A program made the translations under genes and the position numbers. The notes under the pieces were generated by a model. It had not been told where the DNA came from. It worked only from the letters and a program-made list of their open reading frames with translations, and did no database searches. 64,000 nt of DNA from contig NZ_CP045997.1 of NCBI RefSeq assembly GCF_010233585.1, positions 310,001-374,000 of the forward strand. Reading direction: 5' to 3'. Below, piece by piece: positions 43,662 to 52,022 of this stretch. The stretch's first letter is position 1. Every line of letters starts with the position of its first letter. Origin of the DNA: Spirosoma endbachense (GTDB taxonomy: Bacteria; Bacteroidota; Bacteroidia; Cytophagales; Spirosomataceae).

Positions 43662-44426
43662 TTAGCGCTGTAAAAATATTCGCTGGAGAGCACCCCAAAG
43701 CCGCTTCTTAAGATTCTGATCGGCTTCGATGGTAGGAAGCGAGTCAGCCATGAGGAACGTTATGCCAAAAAAACGAATGGGTAGGTATCGATCCATCGCA
43801 ATATCCAGATGAATACGATTGAAGGGAACACCGAAGGTTATGAAGTGATGAATCTTTTTATCCTGAACCAGCTCAGCAAAGTCGAGGTCACGAGCGCCGT
43901 GCAGGTTCAGTAAATCTACCCCGTCGATATTAAGATTGACGGCCTTCAGAATTTTCTCCAGAAAGAGCAGATTGCTGGGATCCAGTTCTTCATCGGCCAA
44001 TAACAAAACTTTGTGGTTGAGTTGGGGCATCCGGACTTGCTGAATCGGGGGTGTAACCGATGGAGCCGTTGGGCGTGGATTTACCTGAGGTAGTGGTTCT
44101 GGTGTCGTAATTACAGATACAGGTTCAGGCACACTAATTACCTCAAGAGCAATGGCAGTCTCACTAGCTGGTACTGGTATGATATCGGGTGTTGTAGATG
44201 CTGCCGGAGTGGGTATAGGAGCAGCCGCCAACGCATCAAGTTCTGCCAGCAAGTCAGTACTAGCCAGTAAAACAGGTATATCAGTGGTTTCCTCCGAAAG
44301 GCTAATAACTTCGTCGGCTACCTGGGTTGGTATGGAGGACTCGCTCCCCAAATTCCAGGAGTCATTGGCCACCCGGAATAACTGGTCATTCTGGTAAAGC
44401 GTCTGATAAAAATTCTTTGCTGACAT
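43662..44426 (-). CDS. Uncharacterised protein with Pro/Thr-rich middle and a Rossmann-like C-terminal domain
   Basis: The 254-residue protein starts MSAKNFYQTLYQNDQLFRV. Residues about 40-130 are low-complexity (Pro, Val, Thr, Ala-rich), probably disordered. Residues about 131-254 form an alternating alpha/beta domain: HKVLLLADEELDPSNLLFL, KILKAVNLNIDGVDLLNL, KIHHFITFGVPF and a final helix KKRLWGALQRIF. The strand-helix order faintly recalls the DNA polymerase III psi subunit (HolD)/uracil-glycosylase fold, which I offer only as a hint. It starts 10 bp after the stop of the cytochrome gene on the same strand, so it is likely co-transcribed with the sulfite dehydrogenase genes. Function is unknown. 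Confidence 0.8.
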   Translation of the reverse strand: MSAKNFYQTLYQNDQLFRVANDSWNLGSESSIPTQVADEVISLSEETTDIPVLLASTDLLAELDALAAAPIPTPAASTTPDIIPVPASETAIALEVISVPEPVSVITTPEPLPQVNPRPTAPSVTPPIQQVRMPQLNHKVLLLADEELDPSNLLFLEKILKAVNLNIDGVDLLNLHGARDLDFAELVQDKKIHHFITFGVPFNRIHLDIAMDRYLPIRFFGITFLMADSLPTIEADQNLKKRLWGALQRIFLQR

Positions 44427-44436
44427 TCGCTGATGG

Positions 44437-44865
44437 TTATCGTCCGGTTTCCAGTTTATGCCACTTTACGTTCTTCAATGGTTCGCGCCGACCGTCGAAC
44501 GGGCGTTCAATTGGCCCATAATGTTTAACGAGATAAGCAAGAATAACAGGCTCAGATTCACCGAGATCCCAAAGTTTCTGCGTGCGCTGCATCCATCGGA
44601 TGCGTTCAATCCATTTGTCCCGCGAAAAATGACTTTGCAGGATCAATTTGCTCGAATGACAAGCCGTACATTGAGCTTTCACAAGCATGAACTGATCATC
44701 GACGGCAAGGCCGGTCTCCGGATCGGTTTTTACTGAGTCCAGATGCACAACCTGAACGACTGGTTGGTGTTCAGGGTATTTTGCTAATAAGCCAATACGT
44801 GCTGTTGCCGATAATAGCCCTGCCAAAATGACGACGAGTACCAATAATTTGTTGCTTGCTTTCAT
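44437..44865 (-). CDS. c-type cytochrome subunit of the sulfite dehydrogenase (SorB-like)
   Basis: I start at ATG 44865 (142 residues: MKASNKLLVLVVILAGLLSA, a signal anchor); an ATG 21 bp upstream, overlapping the sorA-like stop, is the alternative. One heme-attachment motif, CTACHSSK, is present, and IRWMQRTQK supplies a likely Met axial ligand. It follows the molybdopterin oxidoreductase gene directly and should accept its electrons in the periplasm, as SorB does for SorA. The family is the monoheme cytochrome type linked to sulfite oxidation. Confidence 0.82.
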   Translation of the reverse strand: MKASNKLLVLVVILAGLLSATARIGLLAKYPEHQPVVQVVHLDSVKTDPETGLAVDDQFMLVKAQCTACHSSKLILQSHFSRDKWIERIRWMQRTQKLWDLGESEPVILAYLVKHYGPIERPFDGRREPLKNVKWHKLETGR

Positions 44866-44878
44866 CCCGTTGCTTTCG

Positions 44879-46120
44879 TTACCCAATTTTTACCGCAATT
44901 CGATGGCAGGCATTGTTACAGTATCCCTCCGGATTCCATTGGGGCATAACCATTGGCTGTGCTACACCGGCGCTGTCGGTGGCTCGTGCCCAGATTTCGT
45001 AATAGCCCGATTGAGGAAGCTTTACTTCTGCCGTCCACTGTTGCCAGGCAAGCCGGTTTTTAGGCGGTTTCAGGTCGGCTTTTTGCCAGGTTGCGCCAAA
45101 ATCAACCGATACAGCTACATCTCGCACCGATCGGTCGCCTGCCCAGGCATGGCCACGAAGGGTAAGCGATTGACCTTTCGTGAGCATAGCACCCGTTTGC
45201 GGGAATGTGATAATCGATTTGACGGGCATCGATTCAATAATCCGAAACTGATCTTCGGGGGGATCAACACCGGGTTCAACAGGGTTGATCGGCACTTTAT
45301 AACTTTTGCCCGTCATCTTGGCACCATCGTGAACTTTGTTGCGGATGGCTATCGTATGCAGCCACTTCCCGGACGTAGACGCAGGCCACCCGCCCACGAC
45401 CAGTCTTAACGGTGCGCCGTGAACCAGCGGAATATCCTGCCCATTCATGGCCCAGGCAAGTAGCGTTTCATCTTCAAGGGCTTTCCGCATCGGGACGCCC
45501 CGGGAGATCACTTCTTTTTTCGGGTCGAGGCTTATGTGCAGATCTTTTCCATAATACCCAATGTACACCGCATCATCTTTCAGGCCAACGTCGGCCAGAA
45601 CATCTTTTAACCGAACCCCTGTCCATTCTGCACAGCCGACACCCCCGTCTGTCCATTGATTTCCTGCCGTTTTTGGGAAATAACCGGCTCGCCCATTTCC
45701 CGCGCATTCCAGCACCAATTGATAGGTATAGTGCTTGAAGCGTTTCTTTAAGTCGTCAAGTTTGTAGGTTTTGGCTTGTTTAACCGACTCACCATTAATG
45801 GTTAGTGTCCAGGTCTCCGGATCAATCTTTTCTGGAATCAGGCCATTATTCCGAATAAAGAGTTTGTCGGCGGGCGTAATGGCATCATCGAGTAGATGGG
45901 CGGGGGTTTCAACATTCCAGGGCTTATCGTTCAAAACGACCAGTCCTTTATTTTTTGTGGCCATTGGATCAACCTCGAAGGCCAGCGGGAGATAATGTTG
46001 GGGTAATCGATCAGCAAAGACGATGTCAGTCCCAATCAGGGTAGCAAGCGTAGCCAGAGAGCTTTTTTTGAGAAAACCCCGGCGGTCGAAGTGATTATGA
46101 GTTGGGTTAAGGAAAGCCAT
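44879..46120 (-). CDS. Molybdopterin-dependent sulfite oxidase/dehydrogenase (SorA-like)
   Basis: The 413-residue protein has a twin-arginine signal (FDRRGFLKKSSLATLATLIG), so it is exported folded with its cofactor. The molybdenum-binding Cys is C139 in LVLECAGNGRAGYFP, a sulfite-oxidase signature; VGCAEWTGVRLKDVL and the C-terminal Mo-co dimerisation domain (SIITFPQTGAMLTKGQSLTLRGHAWAGDRSV) complete the fold. It oxidises sulfite to sulfate in the periplasm and passes electrons to the cytochrome encoded just downstream. The initiation codon region of that gene overlaps or nearly abuts its stop. No molybdopterin synthesis genes are nearby. Other oxidoreductases of the same fold (e.g. YedY-like) lack this companion. 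Confidence 0.92.
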   Translation of the reverse strand: MAFLNPTHNHFDRRGFLKKSSLATLATLIGTDIVFADRLPQHYLPLAFEVDPMATKNKGLVVLNDKPWNVETPAHLLDDAITPADKLFIRNNGLIPEKIDPETWTLTINGESVKQAKTYKLDDLKKRFKHYTYQLVLECAGNGRAGYFPKTAGNQWTDGGVGCAEWTGVRLKDVLADVGLKDDAVYIGYYGKDLHISLDPKKEVISRGVPMRKALEDETLLAWAMNGQDIPLVHGAPLRLVVGGWPASTSGKWLHTIAIRNKVHDGAKMTGKSYKVPINPVEPGVDPPEDQFRIIESMPVKSIITFPQTGAMLTKGQSLTLRGHAWAGDRSVRDVAVSVDFGATWQKADLKPPKNRLAWQQWTAEVKLPQSGYYEIWARATDSAGVAQPMVMPQWNPEGYCNNACHRIAVKIG

Positions 46121-46159
46121 GTACGTAGGAAAGTACCGAATTGATGGATCAAAATTACA

Positions 46160-46198
46160 TAAAAAATGCCAGCCTCTGTTTATCCAGTGAGGCTGGCA
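46160..46198 (-). terminator. Intrinsic terminator of purA
   Basis: TGCCAGCCTC (46167-46176) pairs with GAGGCTGGCA (46189-46198). On the minus strand the hairpin is followed by TTTTTT, giving a classical terminator 23 bp after the purA stop. Confidence 0.88.
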
Positions 46199-46221
46199 AG
46201 GTATACTCTATCGCAGACAGC

Positions 46222-47511
46222 TCAGTGAATGCCTACTGCCTGCCGGTAGATGATGGCTTCGCGATCGGGGCTGGTCGAGATAAAACTAATCGGTAACCCA
46301 AGTGATTCTTCGAGGAAGCTGACGTAGGTTGCCAGTTCGGCCGGCATCTCATCGAACGAATGAATATTCGCCAGATCAGTCTGCCAGCCTTTGAATGATT
46401 TATAAACCGGAATCACCGCTGTATCGCAAAGATCATAGGGTAAATGCTCGGTTGTCGTACCATCGGGAAGCTGATAATGGGTGCAAATCTGAATTTCATC
46501 GAAGATATTCAGCACATCTACTTTCATCATCACCAACTGGGTAACACCATTGATCATAATGGCGTATTTCAGGGCAGGCAAATCGAGCCATCCACACCGG
46601 CGGGGACGCCCCGTTGTGGCACCAAATTCGCGGCCTTCCTGCCGGATACGTTCGCCCGTTTCATCAGAGAGTTCGGTAGGGAAGGGACCACTGCCAACCC
46701 GGGTGCAATAGGCTTTAAAAATTCCAAAGACCTCACCGATTTGACGGGGAGCTACACCTAGCCCGGTGCAGGCACCGGCCGTCATCGTGTTCGACGAGGT
46801 TACGAACGGATAGGAGCCAAAATCAATGTCGAGCAGTGATCCCTGTGCACCCTCAGCCAGCACCTTGCGACCATCACTTAAAGCCTGATTGACTTCATAT
46901 TCGCTGTCGGTCAACTGGAATTGCTTCATAAACTCCACCGCGGCAAAAAAATCAATTTCAGCCTGAGGAAGTACCGAAGCATAATCGAAATTATTCTGCT
47001 CCAGTATGACTTTATGAATGGCTACCAGCTTACCATATTTCTCCTGAAAATTAGGTGACAGAATATCGCCGACACGTAAACCCTGTCGGGCCACTTTATC
47101 CTGATAGGTTGGCCCAATACCCCGAAGCGTCGATCCAATTTTCGACTCTCCTTTGGCTTGTTCATAGGCCGCATCCAGCAGACGATGGGTTGGAATAATG
47201 ATTGACGCTTTTTTCGAAATCTGGAGATTTTTCGTCAGTGCCAGATTGAACTTAGCCAGCCCGTCAATTTCTTTTCTGAAAACGATGGGGTCGAGTACAA
47301 CGCCATTGCCAATAATATTCAGGATATCATCCCGGAAAACGCCGGATGGGATCTGGTGTAAAACATGCTTGAATCCGTTGAATTCGAGCGTATGCCCGGC
47401 ATTTGGGCCACCCTGAAAACGGGCCACAACCTGATACTGTGGCGCCAGCACGTCCACGATTTTGCCTTTTCCTTCATCGCCCCACTGGAGGCCTAATAAA
47501 ACATCTACCAT
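46222..47511 (-). CDS. purA: Adenylosuccinate synthetase
   Basis: The 429-residue enzyme condenses IMP and aspartate, using GTP, in the first committed step to AMP. It begins MVDVLLGLQWGDEGKGKIVDVLA (GTP-binding P-loop) and contains GPNAGHTLEFNG (IMP/catalytic His), STLRGIGPTYQDK, EGAQGSLLDIDFGSYPFVTSSNT and TTTGRPRRCGWLD. All are family signatures and length is normal. A T-run terminator follows. Upstream are the HNH fragment and partner on the same strand, with no overlap. Confidence 0.97.
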   Translation of the reverse strand: MVDVLLGLQWGDEGKGKIVDVLAPQYQVVARFQGGPNAGHTLEFNGFKHVLHQIPSGVFRDDILNIIGNGVVLDPIVFRKEIDGLAKFNLALTKNLQISKKASIIIPTHRLLDAAYEQAKGESKIGSTLRGIGPTYQDKVARQGLRVGDILSPNFQEKYGKLVAIHKVILEQNNFDYASVLPQAEIDFFAAVEFMKQFQLTDSEYEVNQALSDGRKVLAEGAQGSLLDIDFGSYPFVTSSNTMTAGACTGLGVAPRQIGEVFGIFKAYCTRVGSGPFPTELSDETGERIRQEGREFGATTGRPRRCGWLDLPALKYAIMINGVTQLVMMKVDVLNIFDEIQICTHYQLPDGTTTEHLPYDLCDTAVIPVYKSFKGWQTDLANIHSFDEMPAELATYVSFLEESLGLPISFISTSPDREAIIYRQAVGIH

Positions 47512-47920
47512 TTAATTGTCAGATTGATAATGAGTTCGCTCGTTTGACCGCTCTTCATCATTGAACTTAAATATAATAACGGTGACTTTTCCGATGACCG
47601 TAACCGGCTCAATTAAGGCACCTGATAAACGAAAGTGTTCAGCCCAAAAATCCATTCTTGGATTAAAAAAAACGCGTAATCTGCATTGTCTCCCAGTCGA
47701 TGGAAGCAATGTCACTGCCCTTATTTCGATTACAATCCGGACAGGAATATGTTAAATTTGCTTCATTACTGGAACCCCCATGTTTCAGACTAATTATGTG
47801 ATCGACTTCATATCCGATGAACGAGTCTGCTTCCGGTAGTAAGCAATATTCATAACTATATCCGGCTCGTAAAGCAACCAGTTTTCGGACAGTAAGTGGA
47901 ACATAATTACTGCTTGACAT
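47512..47920 (-). pseudogene. HNH endonuclease, frameshifted at an 8-T tract
   Basis: Frame one (start 47920) encodes an HNH nuclease domain of 85 codons: VRKLVALRAGYSYEYCLLPE, VDHIISLKHGG (catalytic D40/H41) and YSCPDCNRNKGSD, then stops at TAA 47663-47665. The natural continuation, FNPRMDFWAEHFRLSGALIE and on to TAA 47512, is in another frame that joins if one T is removed from the eight T's on the minus strand (A's at 47665-47672). The joined length of about 134 matches the family. The first zinc Cys of the usual CEYC motif is Tyr here (Y23), although the second pair (CPDC) is intact. Both features suggest decay, but slippage-dependent expression or a sequencing error is possible. Confidence 0.78.
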
Positions 47921-48137
47921 ACTGTCGGGCTTTAATCTTTGTCATCCGAAGTATATGCTCAAGCTGTAGAAATTGATCTAGTTTCTTTCGTTCTTCTTCC
48001 GATGCAATACCTGCTTTCTCTTTGCTTAGGAGACTGTAAAAGTAATCATGAGTTTCCTCCGATGCTTTAAATTCCGCAATAAGTTCAGGTTTAATGTTTG
48101 CAACAATGAAGTCAATAAACCCGGCATAAACATTCAT
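47907..48137 (-). CDS. Small uncharacterised partner of the HNH gene
   Basis: The 76-residue protein (MNVYAGFIDFIVANIKPELIAE) is alpha-helical with a charged middle (KASEETHDYFYSLLSKEKAGIASEEERKKLDQF) and C-terminal HILRMTKIKARQYVK. Its end overlaps the start of the HNH gene by 14 bp, so the two are translationally coupled. From memory, proteins with this length and a 'LQLEHxxRxxKxxAR' ending precede HNH nucleases in other bacteria, which would fit an antitoxin-like or accessory role; I state this as inference. Confidence 0.7.
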   Translation of the reverse strand: MNVYAGFIDFIVANIKPELIAEFKASEETHDYFYSLLSKEKAGIASEEERKKLDQFLQLEHILRMTKIKARQYVKQ

Positions 48138-48148
48138 AGTACAATCAT

Positions 48149-48619
48149 TTATAAAGTTGACGGAACGATTGCCTCCGGCATTGGCTGAATGTCGCGGAAT
48201 GTAAAGGCCTGCGGCCCCGACCCAACTTTATTAAGGTGCTCAAGTCGTTCTTTGGCTTCCGTAATTGTGGGAATATGACCAACCGGAATCCACCACAATA
48301 CCGTCATCAGCTGATCTGGTTTTTCAAACCATTTCCGGCGTTCTTTCATCACGTCTGTGTGCCTGCTCTTGAACACAAACGCCTGTAAATGCTCCGGTGA
48401 CTCCCAAACCGACATGTTGACAATAATACGCTCATCGTCGAATGGTCGAAACTCAGTGGCATCATTGCCATCCCCTTTTAACCGCCAGACAAACCCATCA
48501 CTTTCTTCGGCCAATTGGTTGATCGGGTCGAGTTGTGCCACAAAGTCGGCCATGATCGGATGATTGATATCCGGCACGTGCATTCGGGCAATGTTAAGCT
48601 GGGCAAGATGATGCATCAT
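48149..48619 (-). CDS. DUF3291 domain-containing protein
   Basis: The 156-residue protein starts HLAQLNIARMHVPDINHPIMADFV and has VWRLKGDGNDATEFRPFDDERIIVNMSVWESPEHLQAFVF and WWIPVGHIPTITEAKERLEHL, the pattern of the DUF3291 dimeric alpha-beta barrel family. Such barrels are often monooxygenase-like; no cofactor site can be assigned. It lies 11 bp upstream of the small HNH partner gene on the same strand and may be co-transcribed. Confidence 0.88.
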   Translation of the reverse strand: MMHHLAQLNIARMHVPDINHPIMADFVAQLDPINQLAEESDGFVWRLKGDGNDATEFRPFDDERIIVNMSVWESPEHLQAFVFKSRHTDVMKERRKWFEKPDQLMTVLWWIPVGHIPTITEAKERLEHLNKVGSGPQAFTFRDIQPMPEAIVPSTL

Positions 48620-48630
48620 AAAGAAATAAT

Positions 48631-48697
48631 GAAGAGTTATGAATGAAAATAAACGATGAGTAGCTGACTACCCTTCATGCATCATTCATAACTCTTC
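48631..48697. repeat. Perfect 16-bp inverted repeat between DUF3291 and fur genes
   Basis: GAAGAGTTATGAATGA (48631-48646) pairs exactly with TCATTCATAACTCTTC (48682-48697), with looser pairing inside. It fills the spacer just downstream of the Fur gene (ends 48706, minus strand) and just upstream of the DUF3291 start (48619). No T-run follows. Confidence 0.7.
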
Positions 48698-48705
48698 ACC
48701 GATTT

Positions 48706-49215
48706 TTATCCTTCAACAGGTACTTGAACACCCTGGATGTCTTTGGCCGTTTGTTGCCTGTTTTCGCAGAAATCGCGGGCACATGCCCCATAAAAGATCA
48801 ACGAATGGTGCATCACATTAAACTTTAGCATATCGCCGACCATGCTCTGAATGTTCTGAACGCGCGGATCGCAGAATTCCATCACCTTGTGGCAATCCGT
48901 GCAGATCAGGTGGTCGTGCTGACGGTAGCCATACGATTTCTCGTATTGAGCCAGATTCCGACCAAACTGATGTTTAGTCACCAAATCACAGTCTACCAGC
49001 ACATCGAGTGTATTGTAAACTGTGGCCCGGCTAACGCGGTAGTTCTTATTCTTCATGGAGATATACAGCTCATCCACGTCGAAGTGGTCCTGGCGGTTAT
49101 AAATCTCTTCCAGAATAGCGAATCGTTCCGGCGTTTTTCGAAGCCCCTTGTTTTCCAGGTAAGCCGTGAAAATTGTCCGGGCAGATTCTAAATTGGTTTG
49201 TTTCGGCGCAGCCAT
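48706..49215 (-). CDS. Fur family transcriptional regulator
   Basis: The 169-residue protein begins with helices of the Fur winged helix (RFAILEEIYNRQDHFDVDELYISMKNKNYRVSRATVYNTLDVLVDCDLV), then has HDHLICTDCHKVMEFCDP with the metal-binding His and Cys residues of the dimerisation domain. It lacks a long His-rich tail. The call could be Fur, PerR or Zur; the sequence does not settle metal specificity. It is flanked by inverted repeats on both sides. Confidence 0.92.
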   Translation of the reverse strand: MAAPKQTNLESARTIFTAYLENKGLRKTPERFAILEEIYNRQDHFDVDELYISMKNKNYRVSRATVYNTLDVLVDCDLVTKHQFGRNLAQYEKSYGYRQHDHLICTDCHKVMEFCDPRVQNIQSMVGDMLKFNVMHHSLIFYGACARDFCENRQQTAKDIQGVQVPVEG

Positions 49216-49253
49216 ATCCGTTCCGATTATTGAGAGTGCAAAAATAGTGAAAG

Positions 49254-49321
49254 GAATGATGAATGATAACTTATGAATGATCTATGGGAAGATTCATCCT
49301 TTATTATTTATCATTTTGATG
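49254..49321. repeat. Imperfect inverted repeat between fur and the RelA/SpoT gene
   Basis: AATGATGAATGATAACTTAT and following bases (49256-49283) pair imperfectly with 49291-49319 (complement runs AATGATAAATAATAAAGG...). It is the same low-complexity ATGAATGA style as at 48631 and 42200, in the 107-bp spacer. Confidence 0.45.
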
Positions 49322-49322
49322 T

Positions 49323-51578
49323 TTACGAGTCGAATCGAACGACCTCGAATACGCCCTGAACACGTTCAAGCTTACGCATCAGGGTTTCGAGGTGACCGGT
49401 ATCGTGAACATAGAGCCGAATATTACCCTCAAAAATTCCATCTGTTGAGTCAATCGTGACCGAGCGCATATTGATATGCAGCTCATTGCTGATGACCCGC
49501 GTTACATCGTTCACTAAGCCTACCCGATCCGTACCTGTAATTCGCAGACCCGCCAGGAATGCCAGTTCTTTCTGGGAAGTCCACTTCGCCTTGATAATCC
49601 GGTTTCCGTGGTTCGACATCAGTTCGACGGCGTTTGGACAGGTAACCCGGTGAATTTTAATGCCATCATTGATGGTTACAAATCCGAATACGTCGTCGCC
49701 CGAAATCGGGTTACAACACTTGGAGAGCGTATAATCAATCCGGTCCATGTCTTCGCCAATGAGCAACATATCGGCATCGGCCCGTTCACCATGAATTTTT
49801 TTAAGCTCTTTCGTAAACGACTTCCCGTCCTGAATCGTATCGGTATTGAGTTTGTTCAGGCGATTTTCCTTCGCTTCTTTGTCAGATTTGAATTTCTTTA
49901 GTTCCTGTACATCAATATGGCCTTTGCCCACCCGATAGAAAAAATCATCGGTGGTTTTAGAGCCGAAGTAAGCCCGGAGTTGATTGATGGTCTCATTGGT
50001 CATTTCCATCCGCAACACCCGTAGTTTCTTCTGAACCAGATCACGGCCATCGGTAACGAACCGTTTGTTATCTTCCTTGATTAAATCCTTGATCTTGGTC
50101 TTGGCCTTGGAAGTAACAACGAAACGCAGCCAGTCTTCGCTGGGTTTCTGGCGATTGGAGGTGATAACTTCCACCTGGTCGCCATTTTGCAGAACGTGAC
50201 TAAGCGGCACGAGCGTATTATTGACCTTGGCCGCCATACAGCGTGCCCCGATCTGGGTGTGAATGTCGAACGCAAAGTCCAGCGCAGTTGCTCCCCGCTG
50301 CAATACTTTCAGGTCACCTTTCGGCGTGAATACAAAAACTTCTTCGCTATAGAGGTTGCTTCGAAAGTCATCGACAAATTCGATAGCAGCTTTTTTGTCG
50401 CCACTCCCTGCCGATTCGATCATGTCGCGTACCTGACTGATCCAGGCTTCAATCCCTGCACCTGTCTGCGTATCGTTTCCTTTGTATTTCCAGTGGGCTG
50501 CGTAGCCTTTCTCCGCAATTTCGTTCATCCGTTCGGTCCGGATCTGCACTTCAACCCACTGGCCCGACCGGCTCATAACAGTTGTATGAAGCGATTCATA
50601 GCCGTTCGTGCGTGGGGTGCTGATCCAGTCTTTAAGGCGATCGGGGTTCGGCTTGTAATGGTCAGTAACGATTGAATAGGCACGCCAGCAGGCGGCTTTT
50701 TCTTCTTCGGGTGGTACATTCAGAATAATCCGAACGGCGAATAGATCGTAGATTTCCTCGAACGGTTTCTGCGACTTATTCAGCTTGGTCCAGATCGAAT
50801 AAATGGACTTTGGCCTACCTTTTATTATATACTTGATCTTCGTTTCTGCCAGGTCTTTTTCAATGGGTTCGATAAACCGACCAATAAACCGATCGCGGGC
50901 AACCCTGGTTTCGCGCAGTTTTTTGGCGATGTCCTTGTAGGCTTCCGGTTCAACGTGTTTCAAATACAGATCCTCCAGTTCAGATTTGATCGCATACAAA
51001 CCCAGCCGGTGCGCCAGGGGAGCATAGATATAGATCGTTTCGGAGGCAATTTTTAACTGCTTATCGCGGGGCATCGAATCCAGCGTCCGCATATTATGGA
51101 GCCGGTCTGCCAGTTTTACCAGAATTACCCGAACATCATCTGACAGGGTCAGCAACATTTTTCGGAAATTCTCGGCCTGTTGCGAGGTGCCGTATTCAAA
51201 GATTCCTGAGATTTTGGTCAGGCCATCAATAATGCGGGCTACTTTGAGGCCAAACGCCCGTTCGATATCGGCAATGGTCGTATCGGTATCTTCCACGACG
51301 TCGTGGAGCAGAGCCGCCACGATACTGGTTGTTCCCAACCCAATTTCTTCAACCGCAATCTGGGCAACCGCGAGCGGATGGTAGATATACGGTTCACCCG
51401 ACCGCCTGCGCATGTTCTTGTGCGCTTCGGCAGATGTGTTAAACGCTTTTTTAATCAGTTTGGCGTCATCGCCCTTCAACATTGGCTTAGCCGCCCGCAG
51501 CAAGCGTCGGTAGCGTTTCAGGATTTCCTGACGCTCCAACTCTAAATCAATGGCAGGTTCGGCAGTGGCATTCATCAT
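49323..51578 (-). CDS. spoT: Bifunctional (p)ppGpp synthetase/hydrolase (RelA/SpoT family)
   Basis: The 751-residue stringent-response enzyme has an HD hydrolase domain (about 60-200; YHPLAVAQIAVEE, ALLHDVVEDT, KLADRLHNMRT), a synthetase domain (about 240-370; RPKSIYSIWTKL, YDLFAVRII, RTNGYESLHTTV), a TGS domain (about 405-470; VFTPKGDLKVLQRGATALDFAF), a helical region and a C-terminal ACT domain. HD metal residues are intact, so both activities are expected. It makes and degrades pppGpp/ppGpp in response to starvation. It is located between fur and the tRNA-Leu/tig segment. There is normally one such gene in Bacteroidota genomes. Confidence 0.96.
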   Translation of the reverse strand: MMNATAEPAIDLELERQEILKRYRRLLRAAKPMLKGDDAKLIKKAFNTSAEAHKNMRRRSGEPYIYHPLAVAQIAVEEIGLGTTSIVAALLHDVVEDTDTTIADIERAFGLKVARIIDGLTKISGIFEYGTSQQAENFRKMLLTLSDDVRVILVKLADRLHNMRTLDSMPRDKQLKIASETIYIYAPLAHRLGLYAIKSELEDLYLKHVEPEAYKDIAKKLRETRVARDRFIGRFIEPIEKDLAETKIKYIIKGRPKSIYSIWTKLNKSQKPFEEIYDLFAVRIILNVPPEEEKAACWRAYSIVTDHYKPNPDRLKDWISTPRTNGYESLHTTVMSRSGQWVEVQIRTERMNEIAEKGYAAHWKYKGNDTQTGAGIEAWISQVRDMIESAGSGDKKAAIEFVDDFRSNLYSEEVFVFTPKGDLKVLQRGATALDFAFDIHTQIGARCMAAKVNNTLVPLSHVLQNGDQVEVITSNRQKPSEDWLRFVVTSKAKTKIKDLIKEDNKRFVTDGRDLVQKKLRVLRMEMTNETINQLRAYFGSKTTDDFFYRVGKGHIDVQELKKFKSDKEAKENRLNKLNTDTIQDGKSFTKELKKIHGERADADMLLIGEDMDRIDYTLSKCCNPISGDDVFGFVTINDGIKIHRVTCPNAVELMSNHGNRIIKAKWTSQKELAFLAGLRITGTDRVGLVNDVTRVISNELHINMRSVTIDSTDGIFEGNIRLYVHDTGHLETLMRKLERVQGVFEVVRFDS

Positions 51579-51693
51579 GGTTGGCGTCTTTGCAGGTAAT
51601 TGCCTATCGGTTGTACTCGTACTACCAAGATAACAAAATAATAATCTAAAAATGACGAGAGACTTACTAAAAATAAATCCTTCCTGAATTTGC

Positions 51694-51723
51694 TTGGTGA
51701 ATTAAAATTCTTTTGTACTTTTG
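51694..51723 (+). promoter_or_regulatory. Promoter for the tRNA-Leu transcript
   Basis: TTG (51694-51696), 19-bp spacer, TACTTTTG (51716-51723): a near-ideal Bacteroidota promoter. The tRNA begins about 103 bp downstream, so the precursor would carry a 5' leader. Confidence 0.65.
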
Positions 51724-51826
51724 CACCTCCAAAACACGAGTTGACGGGTTTTAGAGTCGAATTTGCTGACCGTTGGTGGAGACAGTAACGAGAAGCCAAC
51801 TCTGGAAAATTTCAACCGTCAGAGCC

Positions 51827-51908
51827 GCGGGCGTGGCGAAATTGGTAGACGTGCCAGACTTAGGATCTGGTGCCGCAAGGCATGGGGGTTCGAGTCCCTC
51901 CGCCCGTA
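51827..51908 (+). tRNA. tRNA-Leu (anticodon UAG)
   Basis: GCGGGCG (51827-51833) pairs with CGCCCGT (51901-51907), and A51908 is the discriminator. The anticodon arm is CCAGA-CTTAGGA-TCTGG with anticodon TAG at 51861-51863. A long variable arm and GGGTTCGAGTCCC T-arm are present. CCA is not encoded. Length (82 nt) and the long variable region fit a leucine tRNA reading CUA/CUN. Confidence 0.95.
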
Positions 51909-51917
51909 CAAATAGCT

Positions 51918-52002
51918 AAAAGAGTGAAAGAGATAAAGAGTGAAAGAGTGAAATGTTTACGGACAGGCGCTCTATCACTCATTCGCTCTTTCGCTCTTTA
52001 AT
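51918..52002. repeat. Low-complexity inverted repeat between tRNA-Leu and tig
   Basis: The left arm (about 51918-51954) is built from AAAGAGTGAAAGAG words; the right arm (51969-52002) is the approximate complement (TCACTCATTCGCTCTTTCGC and on). It is similar in style to the repeat at 10265-10367 and ends 20 bp before the trigger factor start. Confidence 0.65.
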
Positions 52003-52022
52003 TATTTAAAACCGATATAAAC

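Noticed and set aside
40794..44426. A known defence system in the coil-membrane cluster
   Set aside because: No nuclease, ATPase, kinase or reverse-transcriptase motif is visible in the three proteins, so I leave it as unassigned.
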